64,000 nt of DNA from Bin80 sp026708685 (GTDB lineage Bacteria > Bacteroidota > Rhodothermia > Rhodothermales > Bin80), in the NCBI GenBank assembly GCA_965200955.1, contig OZ241742.1, forward strand, positions 2,728,001 through 2,792,000. Reading direction: 5' to 3'. A program made the position numbers and the translations under genes. The number at the start of each line of letters is the position of its first letter. The first letter of the stretch is position 1. Below are positions 1 through 9,155 of the stretch, piece by piece. The notes beneath the pieces were generated by a model. The model ran no database searches and had not been told where the DNA came from. It saw only the letters and a list, made by a program, of their open reading frames with translations.

Positions 1-256
1 CAATGGCTTGATGAACCTCCTGCGTCCTGCATTGATGCACGGTGGCGAGCCGATGAGAAATTTCATGGGGTGGCCGAATATCAGCAAGCTCTCCTGTATG
101 AATGGCTTGACCATGAATAAACGCAGGAATCTCAATGTGATCCTGCTTGAGATCCTTCAGTTTGGACTGCAAGGAGGCACGCTCAACCGAACCAAGTGCA
201 TAATTCAGGACGGGCTCATTGATCGCTGCCGGAATGACGGGTTTACTGTTGTTCAT
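1..256 (-). CDS. pruA: Delta-1-pyrroline-5-carboxylate dehydrogenase, N-terminal part (cut by window edge)
   Basis: The minus strand from the ATG at 256 reads MNNSKPVIPAAINEPVLNY, then an SVER segment and IPAFIHGQ. This matches the start of P5C dehydrogenases (NEPV, GS.ER, IP..I.G pattern), which oxidise glutamate semialdehyde to glutamate in proline catabolism. Only about 85 residues are in the window, so the catalytic Cys/Glu and the NAD-binding fold are not visible. The gene diverges from the permease at 407. The family call is from pattern recognition of the N-terminus only. Confidence 0.72.
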   Translation of the reverse strand, partial: MNNSKPVIPAAINEPVLNYALGSVERASLQSKLKDLKQDHIEIPAFIHGQAIHTGELADIRPPHEISHRLATVHQCRTQEVHQAI

Positions 257-406
257 GAGGATGAATAATCAATGAAGAAATTTTTCAAAAAAAATTAAAT
301 GTAAGCATGATCAACATGCGTACATAAATGTAATAGAATGAAGTTGATTCTTACCACTTAACAAGAATCAAAGTCAAAATACCTTGTACGTAAATTTGAT
401 TTTTCT

Positions 407-1642
407 GTGTCATTTAAAATCTTTATAGCTTGGCGGTACTTGCGCGGAGCCCAGGGCGGCAGGAGTGACAACAAATTCCTGCGATTCTTTTCCTATGTAG
501 CTATCGGAAGTGTATCTGTGGGAGTGATTACGTTGTTACTCGCTCTTGCGATTGTTCGTGGTTTTAGTCAAGAGATTGAACGAAAAATTACAGGATTTGG
601 TGCACACATTCAGGTGGAAAATATTCGAAACAGTCCACTGGAAAATGCTTCTGAACTCCGGTCACAAATCACTGGCCATGAGGCAGTGGTTTCGGTTCAT
701 CCAGTCGTCACTGAATTTGTGTTACTCCGAAGAACCAATCAGGATATTGATGGGGTAGGGCTGTGGGGAACCGATGCCTTACCGAGTTATCTTAGAGAGC
801 AGCTGCTGACAGGTTCAACGGATCTCCAACCATCTACGAATGCAAAACTGATTGTTGGCAACCAGCTTGCTGAAGAACTTTATCTTCAAGTAGGTGATTT
901 GGTCACGATACTGTCAACGCGAAACTTACACAACTCGGAATCGCTTCTGAGTGCTCGCCCTCGCCTGAAGCAGTTTCAAATCTCAGGGATTTATGAAACA
1001 TCTCTCTCCGATTTTGACAAGACCTATGTATTCACAGATATTGTAACGGCCAGACAACTTCTTCAATATCAATCCGATGAAGTATCCCGCCTTGATGTGA
1101 TGCTTGAAGATGTGACCCTAGCACCAACGACATCTCTCCGTTTGGAAGAATCATTAGGGTTGGGGGTATTGGTTCGCAGTATATATGAAGTCTACCGAGG
1201 GTTATTTGCATGGGTTGAGTTGCAAGAAGCCATCGTTCCACTGGTGATTGGTGTTCTTATATTGGTTGCAGCTTTCAATGTAATGGGTATGCTATTGATG
1301 ATCGTTTTGGAAAAAACCAGGGAAATTGGAATCTTGGCCAGTATGGGGGCATCTCAGAGTGGGATTCAGCAACTCTATTTGTTTCTTGGCCTCTTCGTTG
1401 GAGGAATTGGAACCATCATAGGCTTGCTTCTTGCCTATGGGTTAGGTTTTCTGCAAGATAAGTTTGGGATCATTCGATTACCCGCAGAGGCCTACTTTAT
1501 GGATTATGCCCCCGTAGCACTCCATGTTGAAGATTTTCTCATTGTTATGGTCATATCTCTACTTTTATGTCTTTTCGCTTCGTACTTTCCCGCCCGTATA
1601 GCATCCAAAGTGTCACCGATGAAGGTGATGCGATTTCTGTAA
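407..1642 (+). CDS. LolC/LolE-type lipoprotein-releasing ABC permease
   Basis: This 411-residue inner-membrane protein starts at a GTG and opens with FIAWRYLRG, the signature start of LolC/E permeases. One membrane segment lies at about residues 25-50 (VAIGSVSVGVITLLLALAIV). A long periplasmic domain follows, and three further hydrophobic segments occupy about residues 275-400 (FtsX/MacB-like domain). The family works with the LolD ATPase to move outer-membrane lipoproteins from the inner membrane to the LolA carrier. No lolD is seen next to it. The length is normal for the family. The intergenic region with pruA probably holds both promoters. Confidence 0.85.
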   Translation: MSFKIFIAWRYLRGAQGGRSDNKFLRFFSYVAIGSVSVGVITLLLALAIVRGFSQEIERKITGFGAHIQVENIRNSPLENASELRSQITGHEAVVSVHPVVTEFVLLRRTNQDIDGVGLWGTDALPSYLREQLLTGSTDLQPSTNAKLIVGNQLAEELYLQVGDLVTILSTRNLHNSESLLSARPRLKQFQISGIYETSLSDFDKTYVFTDIVTARQLLQYQSDEVSRLDVMLEDVTLAPTTSLRLEESLGLGVLVRSIYEVYRGLFAWVELQEAIVPLVIGVLILVAAFNVMGMLLMIVLEKTREIGILASMGASQSGIQQLYLFLGLFVGGIGTIIGLLLAYGLGFLQDKFGIIRLPAEAYFMDYAPVALHVEDFLIVMVISLLLCLFASYFPARIASKVSPMKVMRFL

Positions 1643-1787
1643 GGGATGTGGTTAAAACAGACATCCTGTTCAAGGTATCCGCCAAATCTTTTGATGCTCG
1701 GAGAGGGGAGTAGCAAACACGAACGATCACATCTAAAGATCTGTTCAACCACAGATCAACTGATCGTAGTTTTGAAGATCTTCACTG

Positions 1788-1795
1788 TGAAATTT
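1788..1795. repeat. Left 8-bp target-site duplication of the ISL3 element
   Basis: TGAAATTT lies immediately before the left terminal repeat of the element. The identical octamer lies immediately after its right end at 3195-3202. ISL3-family elements commonly make 8-bp duplications, so this fixes both ends of the insertion. Confidence 0.9.
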
Positions 1796-3194
1796 GGGGC
1801 TTCCGTTTTTTAAGTGGGTGAAGCACGAAAAAGAGGGTAAACGATCCGTGTGAAAATGAGGTTCAAAAAGGATAGTTAAAGTATATTGGGTGTTTGACAA
1901 CCAACCACCAAATTCTTTTTTTATGATGGCCTTAAAAATCACAGATATTAACGATCTTCTTGGATTAGGATCTCCTTGGGAGATTTTGGAGATTGAGCAA
2001 GATCGCCCCAATCAAACGGCGAAGATTCATGTACAGCTTCCACCTACGATCCAGCTCTGCTGCCCGAAGTGTGGTAAGAAGTGTCCAGGTTACGATCATC
2101 GCAAGCGTAAATGGCGACACACGAAGATCTGCGATTATCGTACAGTCGTTGTGGCGAATGTCCCTCGTGTCCACTGTCCAGAACATGGAGTGATAACGAT
2201 TTCAGTGCCTTGGGCAGATGCACAGGTTCAATACACGAGGCAATTTGAGGCCCATGTGATTGACTTGTTGCATGATGCAACCAGTCATCATGCGGTGGCG
2301 AAGCGTACGGGGGTGAGTTGGACGATGATCTCCAACATCGTGGACCGTGCAGTGGAGCGTGGAATCGCCCGCAAAGAGCAGGAGAAAGTGGAGCATATCT
2401 GCGTCGATGAGATTGCTTCCAAGAAAGGGCATAACTATGTGACGATCGTGTCGGATCCAGTGCGGGGCAAAGTGCTCCATGTGGCTCAGGGGCGCAAAAT
2501 AAAGAGTTTAGTGTCCTATTATAATACATGTTCAACCGAGCAACTCCATGCCCTCAAGAGCGTGAGTATGGATATGTGGCCTGCTTATATTCGTGCGACC
2601 CAATCATGCGTGCCTAATGCAGATCAAAAGATTGCATTTGATCATTTTCATGTGACAAAATACATCATAGGTGGAGTCGATACCGTTCGTAAACAGGAGA
2701 ATGCGATCTTGAAGAAAGAAGGCATTTTGGATCTGGTTGGAACCAAGTATGACTGGTTAACCAACCAAGAGAATATGTCGGCAAAACAAAAGAAACGGTT
2801 CTATCGGTTAAAAACAAGTTCGTTGAAAACAGCCCGTGCTTGGGCCATGAAAGAAATGAACAAGAAGCTGTGGAACTACAGGAATCGGACTTGGGCACGC
2901 AAAGGTTGGAAGCGCTGGTTGGGATGGCTTGACAGAAGTCAGTTGGATCCTATGAGAAAGGTCTCTAAGACCATCAAAAATCATCTCTGGGGAATTATGA
3001 ATGCCATCATTCTCAATGTGAGTAATGGCCCAGCAGAAAGCATGAATAGTCGGATTAAAGCGATCAAAGTTCGTGCAAGAGGATTCCGAAATCAAGAGCG
3101 GTTTGCGAATGCAATTTACTTCCATCTCGGTGGTCTGGATTTATATCCAGTAGGCTATCAGAATCGGTAAACCCACCGAAAAAGTGGAAGAACC
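1796..3194 (+). mobile_element. Complete ISL3-family insertion sequence, 1399 bp
   Basis: The left end begins GGGGCTTCCGTTTTTTAAG and the right end, read inward on the other strand, begins GGTTCTTCCACTTTTTCGG. These are imperfect terminal inverted repeats of about 25 bp. Identical 8-bp duplications flank the element at 1788-1795 and 3195-3202. A single transposase gene fills the interior. The element sits between the LolC/E-like permease and moaD without breaking either. A solo copy of the same left end is found at 42456. Confidence 0.9.
1923..3170 (+). CDS. ISL3-family transposase
   Basis: This DDE transposase has about 415 residues. Near the N-terminus it carries the family's zinc-binding module (CPKCGKKC, then HCPEHG), a helix-turn-helix-like stretch at AVAKRTGVSWTMI, and a DDE domain beginning at ICVDEIASKKGH. 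The C-terminal part NGPAESMNSRIKAIKVRARG supplies the final Glu region. The reading frame is open upstream to a GTG at 1890. The ATG at 1923 is preferred because homologues begin close to the LLGLG motif. The gene is undamaged, so the element may be active. Confidence 0.92.
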   Translation: MMALKITDINDLLGLGSPWEILEIEQDRPNQTAKIHVQLPPTIQLCCPKCGKKCPGYDHRKRKWRHTKICDYRTVVVANVPRVHCPEHGVITISVPWADAQVQYTRQFEAHVIDLLHDATSHHAVAKRTGVSWTMISNIVDRAVERGIARKEQEKVEHICVDEIASKKGHNYVTIVSDPVRGKVLHVAQGRKIKSLVSYYNTCSTEQLHALKSVSMDMWPAYIRATQSCVPNADQKIAFDHFHVTKYIIGGVDTVRKQENAILKKEGILDLVGTKYDWLTNQENMSAKQKKRFYRLKTSSLKTARAWAMKEMNKKLWNYRNRTWARKGWKRWLGWLDRSQLDPMRKVSKTIKNHLWGIMNAIILNVSNGPAESMNSRIKAIKVRARGFRNQERFANAIYFHLGGLDLYPVGYQNR

Positions 3195-3202
3195 TGAAAT
3201 TT
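3195..3202. repeat. Right 8-bp target-site duplication of the ISL3 element
   Basis: TGAAATTT repeats the octamer at 1788-1795 directly after the right terminal repeat of the element. Confidence 0.9.
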
Positions 3203-3230
3203 TAATTAATTTTTTTCATCTGTAAATTGA

Positions 3231-3479
3231 ATGTTATCGTTTAACATACAACTCTATAGTGTTCTGAAGTCAAAGCTCCATGCATCTTCTATTGAGCTCA
3301 AAACACATCAAGGAATAACGGTTAAGGAATTTCTTGATCTGGCATGTGAACAGTATCCAGTCATGGCCCCATACCGAAGCGTCATGCGGCTTGCCGTCAA
3401 TCATGAATATGCCCAAGATTCCCGTGCCCTTCAGGACGGTGATGAAACGGCCATCATAACTCCCGTCAGTGGTGGCTGA
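3231..3479 (+). CDS. moaD: Molybdopterin synthase small subunit MoaD
   Basis: An 82-residue ubiquitin-like protein ending in SGG, the C-terminal Gly-Gly that is thiocarboxylated and donates sulfur to precursor Z in molybdopterin synthesis. The motif DGDETAIITPVSGG is typical of MoaD. Its stop overlaps the start of moaE by 11 bp, so the two subunits are made together. The ISL3 element lies directly upstream, so its native promoter may have been displaced and transcription may now start in or near the element. Confidence 0.9.
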   Translation: MLSFNIQLYSVLKSKLHASSIELKTHQGITVKEFLDLACEQYPVMAPYRSVMRLAVNHEYAQDSRALQDGDETAIITPVSGG

Positions 3480-3927
3480 AATCGCTCAAACAAGATGGGT
3501 CCAGCTATCTGAGGATCCAATTGATATAGCAGCTGCCTACTGCTTCCTTCAGGGATCTGCGGTAGGGGGTATCTCCATGTTTGTGGGAACAACCCGTGAG
3601 TGGACTGATGGTCAACAGACTCTTTCACTAACGTATGAAAGTTATGAGCCCATGGCCCAAAAAGAGATGCACAAATTGCTGGATCTTGCAGAAGATCAAT
3701 GGCCCATTCAGCAAGCGTGCCTATTGCATCGACTGGGAAAGGTGCCTATCAAAGAAGCGAGTGTTCTTGTAGGGGTGGCCACAGCTCACCGAGCAGATGC
3801 ATTTGGAGCATGTAGATTTCTCATAGACACGCTTAAAATACAGGTGCCTATCTGGAAGCAGGAAGAGCGTTCAGATGGGAGGCACTGGATTCAAGGTTCA
3901 AAACTTCCCGAGAATCCTACCCCTTGA
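3469..3927 (+). CDS. moaE: Molybdopterin synthase catalytic subunit MoaE
   Basis: A 152-residue protein with the MoaE features GGISMFVGTTRE, YESYEPMAQKEM, HRLGKVPIKEASVLVGVA and the C-terminal VPIWKQEE segment, whose Lys region forms the active site. It pairs with MoaD to convert cyclic pyranopterin phosphate to molybdopterin. The start is GTG (3469 or 3472) inside the last codons of moaD. The gene is convergent with purC and their last 11 bp overlap. Confidence 0.92.
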   Translation: MVAEIAQTRWVQLSEDPIDIAAAYCFLQGSAVGGISMFVGTTREWTDGQQTLSLTYESYEPMAQKEMHKLLDLAEDQWPIQQACLLHRLGKVPIKEASVLVGVATAHRADAFGACRFLIDTLKIQVPIWKQEERSDGRHWIQGSKLPENPTP

Positions 3928-4870
3928 GAACACTAAGGATTCGCTGTTCTGGGTTGGAATGAGTGTCAGGGGCAAATGGCTTGCCAGAGACCTTTTCAAA
4001 TAGGTCAATATAGCGTTGAGACACCTGAACTCTGAAGTCATCTGGGAGTGCAGGTGAGGTTTGACCGTCTTTACCCTGAAATCCCTGACCCATCAGCCAT
4101 TCGCGTACAAACTCCTTAGAGAGTTGCTTCTGAGGCTGGCCATTACGCAATAATTCTTCGTAGGGATCGAGATAAAAGTAGCGAGAGGAGTCTGGAGTAT
4201 GAACTTCATCAATGAGTACCCAATCGCCATCAGTGGTTTCCCCAAATTCATATTTGGTGTCAACCAAAATCAATCCCTGTGCAGCTGCAAGTTCAGTCCC
4301 TCGCTGAAACAGTGCAAGAGAGACCTCTTCAAGTCGGTCAAACGTTTCAGCGTCAATTAAGCCTTGTGCAATGGCATCATCCCGACTAATATCTTCATCA
4401 TGTCCAACCTGTGCCTTCGTTGTTGGCGTAAGGATGGGGTGGGGGAGTCGGTCATTTTCATTCAGCCCCTCAGGCAATGCCTTGCCACACAAGGAACGTT
4501 TTCCAGAGCGATAGGTCCGCCATGCATGTCCTACAAGATATCCCCTCACCACAAATTCCAGTTTTCCAGGGGTACATTTGTGAGCAATGGTCACGTTTGG
4601 ATCAGGAACGCTCACAATATGATTCGAAATGATATCTTCGGTAGCTTCAAAGAAATAGGCTGCCAATTGATTGAGCACCTGCCCCTTGAAGGGAATGGAT
4701 TGCTCTAAAACGATATCAAATGCAGAAATACGGTCGGTCGTCACCAGGATAAGGTGTGCTCCCTGATCGTAGGTGTCACGGACTTTTCCTTGATACTTGG
4801 TTCCTAAATCGGAGTAGTTGGTTGAAGTAAGAGTATGATCTAATTGATCATTGATGATCTTGGAATGCAT
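3917..4870 (-). CDS. purC: Phosphoribosylaminoimidazole-succinocarboxamide synthase
   Basis: A 317-residue SAICAR synthetase of the longer, yeast-like type. It joins CAIR and aspartate using ATP in purine synthesis. Visible motifs are YQGKVRDTY (nucleotide-binding strand), DRISAFDIV, CKPGK-like HKCTPGKLEFVVRGYLVGHAW, and ILVDTKYEFG near the middle. The start ATG at 4870 gives the expected N-terminus. It follows the LacI-type regulator by one base on the same strand, so the two are probably co-transcribed. Confidence 0.93.
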   Translation of the reverse strand: MHSKIINDQLDHTLTSTNYSDLGTKYQGKVRDTYDQGAHLILVTTDRISAFDIVLEQSIPFKGQVLNQLAAYFFEATEDIISNHIVSVPDPNVTIAHKCTPGKLEFVVRGYLVGHAWRTYRSGKRSLCGKALPEGLNENDRLPHPILTPTTKAQVGHDEDISRDDAIAQGLIDAETFDRLEEVSLALFQRGTELAAAQGLILVDTKYEFGETTDGDWVLIDEVHTPDSSRYFYLDPYEELLRNGQPQKQLSKEFVREWLMGQGFQGKDGQTSPALPDDFRVQVSQRYIDLFEKVSGKPFAPDTHSNPEQRILSVLKG

Positions 4871-4871
4871 G

Positions 4872-5912
4872 TTATTTGGTGTTTATGGTAAAATCACTGG
4901 ACGGTCGAATCCGTAGAATAGCAGGAACTTTATGATCCATCCTCGCTAGATCAGAAGGATTCTTTTGCCTATAAAGCAAACGCTTGGCAGCTAGTCGCCC
5001 CGTTTCTTCAATGCTTTGATCAATGCTGCTCAGTCCAATATAGTAACTGGTCTTAATGTCATCGTATCCGACAAGAGCAATATCTTCGGGAACACGTTTT
5101 TTGGCATCGGTAATCGCTTTCCATGCCCCGATGGCCTGAACATCACTGCTCGCAATGACAGCAGTGACTGCAGGGGATAGTTTCAAGAGTTCATTCATGG
5201 CTTCAAATCCATGCTCCTCGCTAAATCCAGCATGTTTAGGATTAGTGCCACTCTGAACAAGATGTTCATCAAACTTCACTTTGAATTTTTTCAGGGATTT
5301 TTGGTAACCCTGAATACGCTGGAGCTGAACATAACCATCGGTATGAGCACGAATTAAACCAATGCGACGATGTCCATTTTTGAGCAGATGTGTAGTAGCC
5401 TGGATGGCACCATCAGAATTGTCCCAGTAAAAACAATCAAATTCTGTGTGATGATTACCAACGAGAATCACGGGTGCACTGAAAGCCTTAAGCTCTTTGG
5501 CCAGACTGGGGGTCACGGGAATTCCAGCTAAAATCAATCCATCGACTTTTCCACCTTTCAATTTGCTTCGTAACCGTTCAAGTGGATCTGAACTACCAAG
5601 GTCGAATAAAAGGATGTCACATTCTTGATCCACATCAGTCAAAACAGAACGAAGTCCTTTTAATAGGGAATTGTGAAATGCAGTCGTAACCGTAGGTGTC
5701 GCAATGGCAATGAGACTTGCACCTCTTTGTGCCAATGATCGTGCAACTCGATTGGGAAGATACTTGAGTTCATCCATGACTTGAAGAACGCGTTTCTTCG
5801 TGTCTTCTGCGACATCAGGAGAATCATTGAGCACTCGAGACACGGTTGAAATCGCAACTCCGGCATTTTTGGCCACATCATAAATGGTGACAGTTGATTT
5901 GGAAGAGGCCAT
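4872..5912 (-). CDS. LacI/GalR-family transcriptional regulator
   Basis: The chosen start at 5912 gives about 346 residues. It has an N-terminal LacI helix-turn-helix (TIYDVAKNAGVAISTVSRVL, then YLPNRVARSLA) and a periplasmic-binding-protein-like effector domain (IAIATPTVTTAFH, GLILAGIPV, ALVGYDDI). The frame is open to 5966, but the upstream residues do not fit the family. It diverges from the ABC ATPase at 6006, which is a classic layout for a sugar-responsive repressor controlling its neighbour. The ligand cannot be read from the sequence. It lies one base upstream of purC. Confidence 0.9.
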   Translation of the reverse strand: MASSKSTVTIYDVAKNAGVAISTVSRVLNDSPDVAEDTKKRVLQVMDELKYLPNRVARSLAQRGASLIAIATPTVTTAFHNSLLKGLRSVLTDVDQECDILLFDLGSSDPLERLRSKLKGGKVDGLILAGIPVTPSLAKELKAFSAPVILVGNHHTEFDCFYWDNSDGAIQATTHLLKNGHRRIGLIRAHTDGYVQLQRIQGYQKSLKKFKVKFDEHLVQSGTNPKHAGFSEEHGFEAMNELLKLSPAVTAVIASSDVQAIGAWKAITDAKKRVPEDIALVGYDDIKTSYYIGLSSIDQSIEETGRLAAKRLLYRQKNPSDLARMDHKVPAILRIRPSSDFTINTK

Positions 5913-6005
5913 CAATGATATGTAATCGTTGTGTCCATGCGTAAGGGATACGGTGAAATTTGGCATCTTGTACTATATTGTAACAGAATCTGTTCAGTTT
6001 TCAAC

Positions 6006-7124
6006 ATGGCAAGTGTAACCCTTGAAGATGTTCGTAAAGTCTATCCAAACAATCATCTCGCAGTGGATGGAATCAGTTTCTCGGTTGATGACGGAGAATT
6101 TCTGGTCTTGGTGGGCCCTTCTGGGTGTGGTAAAAGTTCTACGCTACGAATGTTGGCAGGTCTTGAATCCGTCACTGAGGGAAACATCCTCATTGAAGAC
6201 CAGATGGTGAATGATATCCCATCCAAGGATCGTGATGTTGCTATGGTGTTTCAGAACTATGCTCTCTATCCCCATATGACGGTGTACAACAACATGGCCT
6301 TTGGTCTCAAGCTCCGCAAGTATTCAAAGCACGAAATTAAAGAGCGGGTAGGGCAGGCCGCTGATATTTTAGGCATTACGGATATCCTACAACGAAAGCC
6401 AAAGCAGCTCTCGGGAGGGCAGCAGCAGAGAGTTGCCGTGGGACGTGCAATCGTTCGCAAGCCGAAAGTCTTTTTGTTTGATGAACCCCTTTCAAATTTG
6501 GATGCAAAGTTACGGGTTCAAATGCGGACCGAACTCGCACGCTTGCATCGCCAACTGAATGCGACGATTATTTATGTGACGCACGATCAGACCGAAGCCA
6601 TGACTCTTGGCGATCGGATTGTTGTGATGAATGAAGGGACCATTCAGCAAATTGACACACCCGTCAATCTCTATCATCATCCTATGAATCTATTTGTTGC
6701 AGAATTTATTGGCAATCCTGCCATGAATTTTCTATCTGGAGAGATCACAAAAATGGACGGAAGGTGGTCATTTGTTTCAAGCAATCAAGAGTTCATTTTA
6801 CCAATCAATGAAGTTCAAAAAGACATTCAAGATGGACATCAAGTTGTCCTTGGAATCAGGCCTGAACATTTAGCACCAAGTCCAACAGCAACGGATGAAC
6901 TCAATAGTGGTATTCTAAAAGCTGAGGTCATCTTTGAAGAGCATTTGGGATGTGAATCCTATGTACATACAAAAACGAATTCTTCTACATTGTTGGCTCG
7001 GGTGGCAGGAACCTCTCATTATGGGAATTCAACCCAGTTACATTTTGAAATCAATCACCAACATTCTCACTTGTTTGATGCTATGAGCGGTCAGAGGATC
7101 ATCCATGGGCATGCAAAGAAGTAG
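6006..7124 (+). CDS. Carbohydrate-type ABC transporter ATP-binding protein (MsmX/UgpC/MalK family)
   Basis: The ATG at 6006 gives 372 residues beginning MASVTLEDVRKVYPN. Walker A is GPSGCGKSS. The ABC signature is LSGGQQQRVAVGRAI, Walker B is VFLFDEPLSNLDA, and the switch His lies in YVTHDQTEAMTLGD. A C-terminal TOBE/MalK-type domain follows (LGIRPEHL). No permease or binding protein is adjacent, so it probably serves one or more distant sugar importers as a shared ATPase. The divergent LacI regulator suggests control by a sugar. Confidence 0.92.
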   Translation: MASVTLEDVRKVYPNNHLAVDGISFSVDDGEFLVLVGPSGCGKSSTLRMLAGLESVTEGNILIEDQMVNDIPSKDRDVAMVFQNYALYPHMTVYNNMAFGLKLRKYSKHEIKERVGQAADILGITDILQRKPKQLSGGQQQRVAVGRAIVRKPKVFLFDEPLSNLDAKLRVQMRTELARLHRQLNATIIYVTHDQTEAMTLGDRIVVMNEGTIQQIDTPVNLYHHPMNLFVAEFIGNPAMNFLSGEITKMDGRWSFVSSNQEFILPINEVQKDIQDGHQVVLGIRPEHLAPSPTATDELNSGILKAEVIFEEHLGCESYVHTKTNSSTLLARVAGTSHYGNSTQLHFEINHQHSHLFDAMSGQRIIHGHAKK

Positions 7125-7198
7125 GGGAGTATCGTAGTTGTCATTGTATCGTTTAGATCAACCTGAATTTCAATGACACAGAGATGAAGGATTTGATG

Positions 7199-8056
7199 TC
7201 ACTTGATGTCTAAATACTCAGAGGAAGATTCGTCGGGGCGAGCGTGCGTATATCGACTGGTTGTCGTAAGAGATTGATGCCCAAGAGTTTCCTTCACAAG
7301 GTGTATCGGTGCACCACGGTCAAGTGAGTGGGAGGCATGTGCATGTCTAAACCAGTGTGGTGAAACATTTTGATCAAATCCAGCCTTTTTCGCAGTATCA
7401 CGTACGATTCTCCAGATCTGAACCCTGGAGAGATGCCCGCCTTTTTGTGATTGAAAGACGGGTGCGTTGGATTGAGTGTTTTCTGTTTGAGATTTGAGCT
7501 CCATCAAATCCGTCCATACCGCTCCTGTGAGTTTCAGAACTCTGGTCTTATTCCCTTTACCATGTACAGTGATCTGCCCTTGATCATGGTTACGAGAGAT
7601 CACAGCTCCCCAGTAGAGATTGACTAATTCCGAAACCCGTGCCCCCGATGCGTAAAAAAGTTTGAGCAATACATGATTGCGTAGGGTAGTAGCTTGGCCA
7701 AGGATCGCTGAAATATCTTCTTCGGATAAAATGCGCTCGCTGAGCTTATCTTGAACTTTGGGCAGATTGACGGCAGCACCCACATTAAACACTAAGTAGC
7801 CGATTTTATGACCATAGGTGAAGAGGCTTTTGAGTGCTGCTAATTTACGAGCTAAGGTTGCTGGGAGATGATCTTTCGTTTTCAACGAATCCATCCAATC
7901 CCATATGTGCTGGATCTTCACTTCACTAAGGGGCAGGTCTACGAAATCTACAAATTGCTCAATATCACGCTGGTAGGCCTCCTGTGAATGAAGGCTCTTT
8001 CCTTGAAGCCACAGCGTGATGAGATGAAAATCATCATCTGCCTGACTGGACTGCAT
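7199..8056 (-). CDS. Tyrosine recombinase of the XerC/XerD type
   Basis: About 285 residues from the ATG at 8056. The frame is open to 8107 with further ATGs, but the leader is hydrophobic and unlike the family. An N-terminal SAM-like core-binding domain (FVDFVDLPLSEV..) precedes the catalytic domain with ASGARVSELVNL (Arg I), HWFRHAHASHSLDRG (His-x-x-Arg), LGHQSLTTTSRYTHA (His and the nucleophilic Tyr). The family resolves chromosome dimers or integrates mobile DNA. It has no att-like partner visible here, and the IS1595 relic lies just upstream. A housekeeping Xer role is likely but not proven. Confidence 0.88.
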   Translation of the reverse strand: MQSSQADDDFHLITLWLQGKSLHSQEAYQRDIEQFVDFVDLPLSEVKIQHIWDWMDSLKTKDHLPATLARKLAALKSLFTYGHKIGYLVFNVGAAVNLPKVQDKLSERILSEEDISAILGQATTLRNHVLLKLFYASGARVSELVNLYWGAVISRNHDQGQITVHGKGNKTRVLKLTGAVWTDLMELKSQTENTQSNAPVFQSQKGGHLSRVQIWRIVRDTAKKAGFDQNVSPHWFRHAHASHSLDRGAPIHLVKETLGHQSLTTTSRYTHARPDESSSEYLDIK

Positions 8057-8529
8057 TGAATTGACGTGAACTAGCATGGTGGACATGAAGAGCAGTAATG
8101 TGATCAATTACAAAGGTTCAAGCATCTAATGCAACAAAGTACATTCAGAGTTGAACAACGGCGTACCTTAGAAATACACATGAACCGCTATAATGATGAA
8201 TTTTTCTAAATATACGAAACATTTTAAAAATGTAACATAATTATTGTTATGTTTCATTTCCGATAAAAATATGGATACTAAAGGGCTATTACACATTGTC
8301 TCAGTATAAAATAAGCATGTACCTTTGGGGATTGATTCGCTATGAACTCCTGTATAGGGGTTGCTTTGGTTTTCAAAAGCGTGTAGATGTCCTATGAGAT
8401 TCAGTATTAACAGCAACTGCCTACTCGACTGCCCCTTGGCCTTGTAGAGTTTCTTGGAAAATGAATACATGATTCTTTTCTGCATATCATTACAGGAGTT
8501 CCTGACAATCTCTACATCACTTCACAGTC

Positions 8530-8905
8530 CATATTGTTGAGTCACTTGCGTCACGCAATGTGTTGAGTAAAAACCAAGCCGATTTTGTGTAATTCCGAGA
8601 TCCCTGTGTAGCTTCATACTGGACACTCTCTCGTAATTGCACACATACAAATACATGGCAATGACCCATTTCGGTATGAAATTATACTGGACTGCATGAC
8701 CGTGTCGGTTCGGACATTAAATCGTTTTCTACAAGTTCCACACCAATACGCTAGGGTTTACGGTTACATGCTTCGGTGACTTTTTTAGTGCAATTGCATC
8801 TTGGACATTAGGACCTTGATTTCTCCATCTACATTGTTCCAGCCATTTTTCTGCGAGGGGTTGTCCAGAAACATCTCAAAAAGTTCGGACAAAGTGATTC
8901 CATCA
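8530..8905 (-). pseudogene. Decayed IS1595-family transposase fragment
   Basis: Reading the minus strand in shifting frames gives successive pieces that line up with IS1595 transposases: TLSELFEMFLDN near 8880, a zinc-ribbon-like WCGTCRKRFNVRTDTVM near 8710, and KWVIAMYLYVCNYERVSSMK followed by LHRDLGITQ near 8590-8670. The frame changes at least twice and stops interrupt it, so it cannot make a transposase. The rest of the 8108-9155 interval shows no convincing gene. A 105-codon minus-strand frame at 8168-8485 has no recognisable features and is not called. Confidence 0.75.
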
Positions 8906-9155
8906 CGATCGTTTTGACTTGATGTATTACTGGGGGTATGCTCAAAAAGTACTTCTACTTGCGGCGATCACATAGTAGTCTCAGAGTATGGTTGCTCAAT
9001 TTTGTCGAACTAGATTCAGTAAATGCATCTCAAGTTTTTGACCACAGCTGTTGAGCATCAATCACGGATGGAATTCAACACCACAGATATCTACCTGAAT
9101 GGTGTGGCATAGGAACCTCATAACCAGTTCACCATTCATTGGAGATAATGCTAAA

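Noticed and set aside
1646..1671. Hairpin GGATGT...ACATCC after the permease gene as a terminator
   Set aside because: The stem is only 6 bp and there is no T-run.
2044..2535. 163-codon minus-strand frame inside the ISL3 transposase
   Set aside because: It is antisense to a clear transposase and has no recognisable features of its own.
8168..8485. 105-codon minus-strand frame between the recombinase and the IS1595 relic
   Set aside because: No domain, signal or start context supports it, and it lies in decayed IS sequence.
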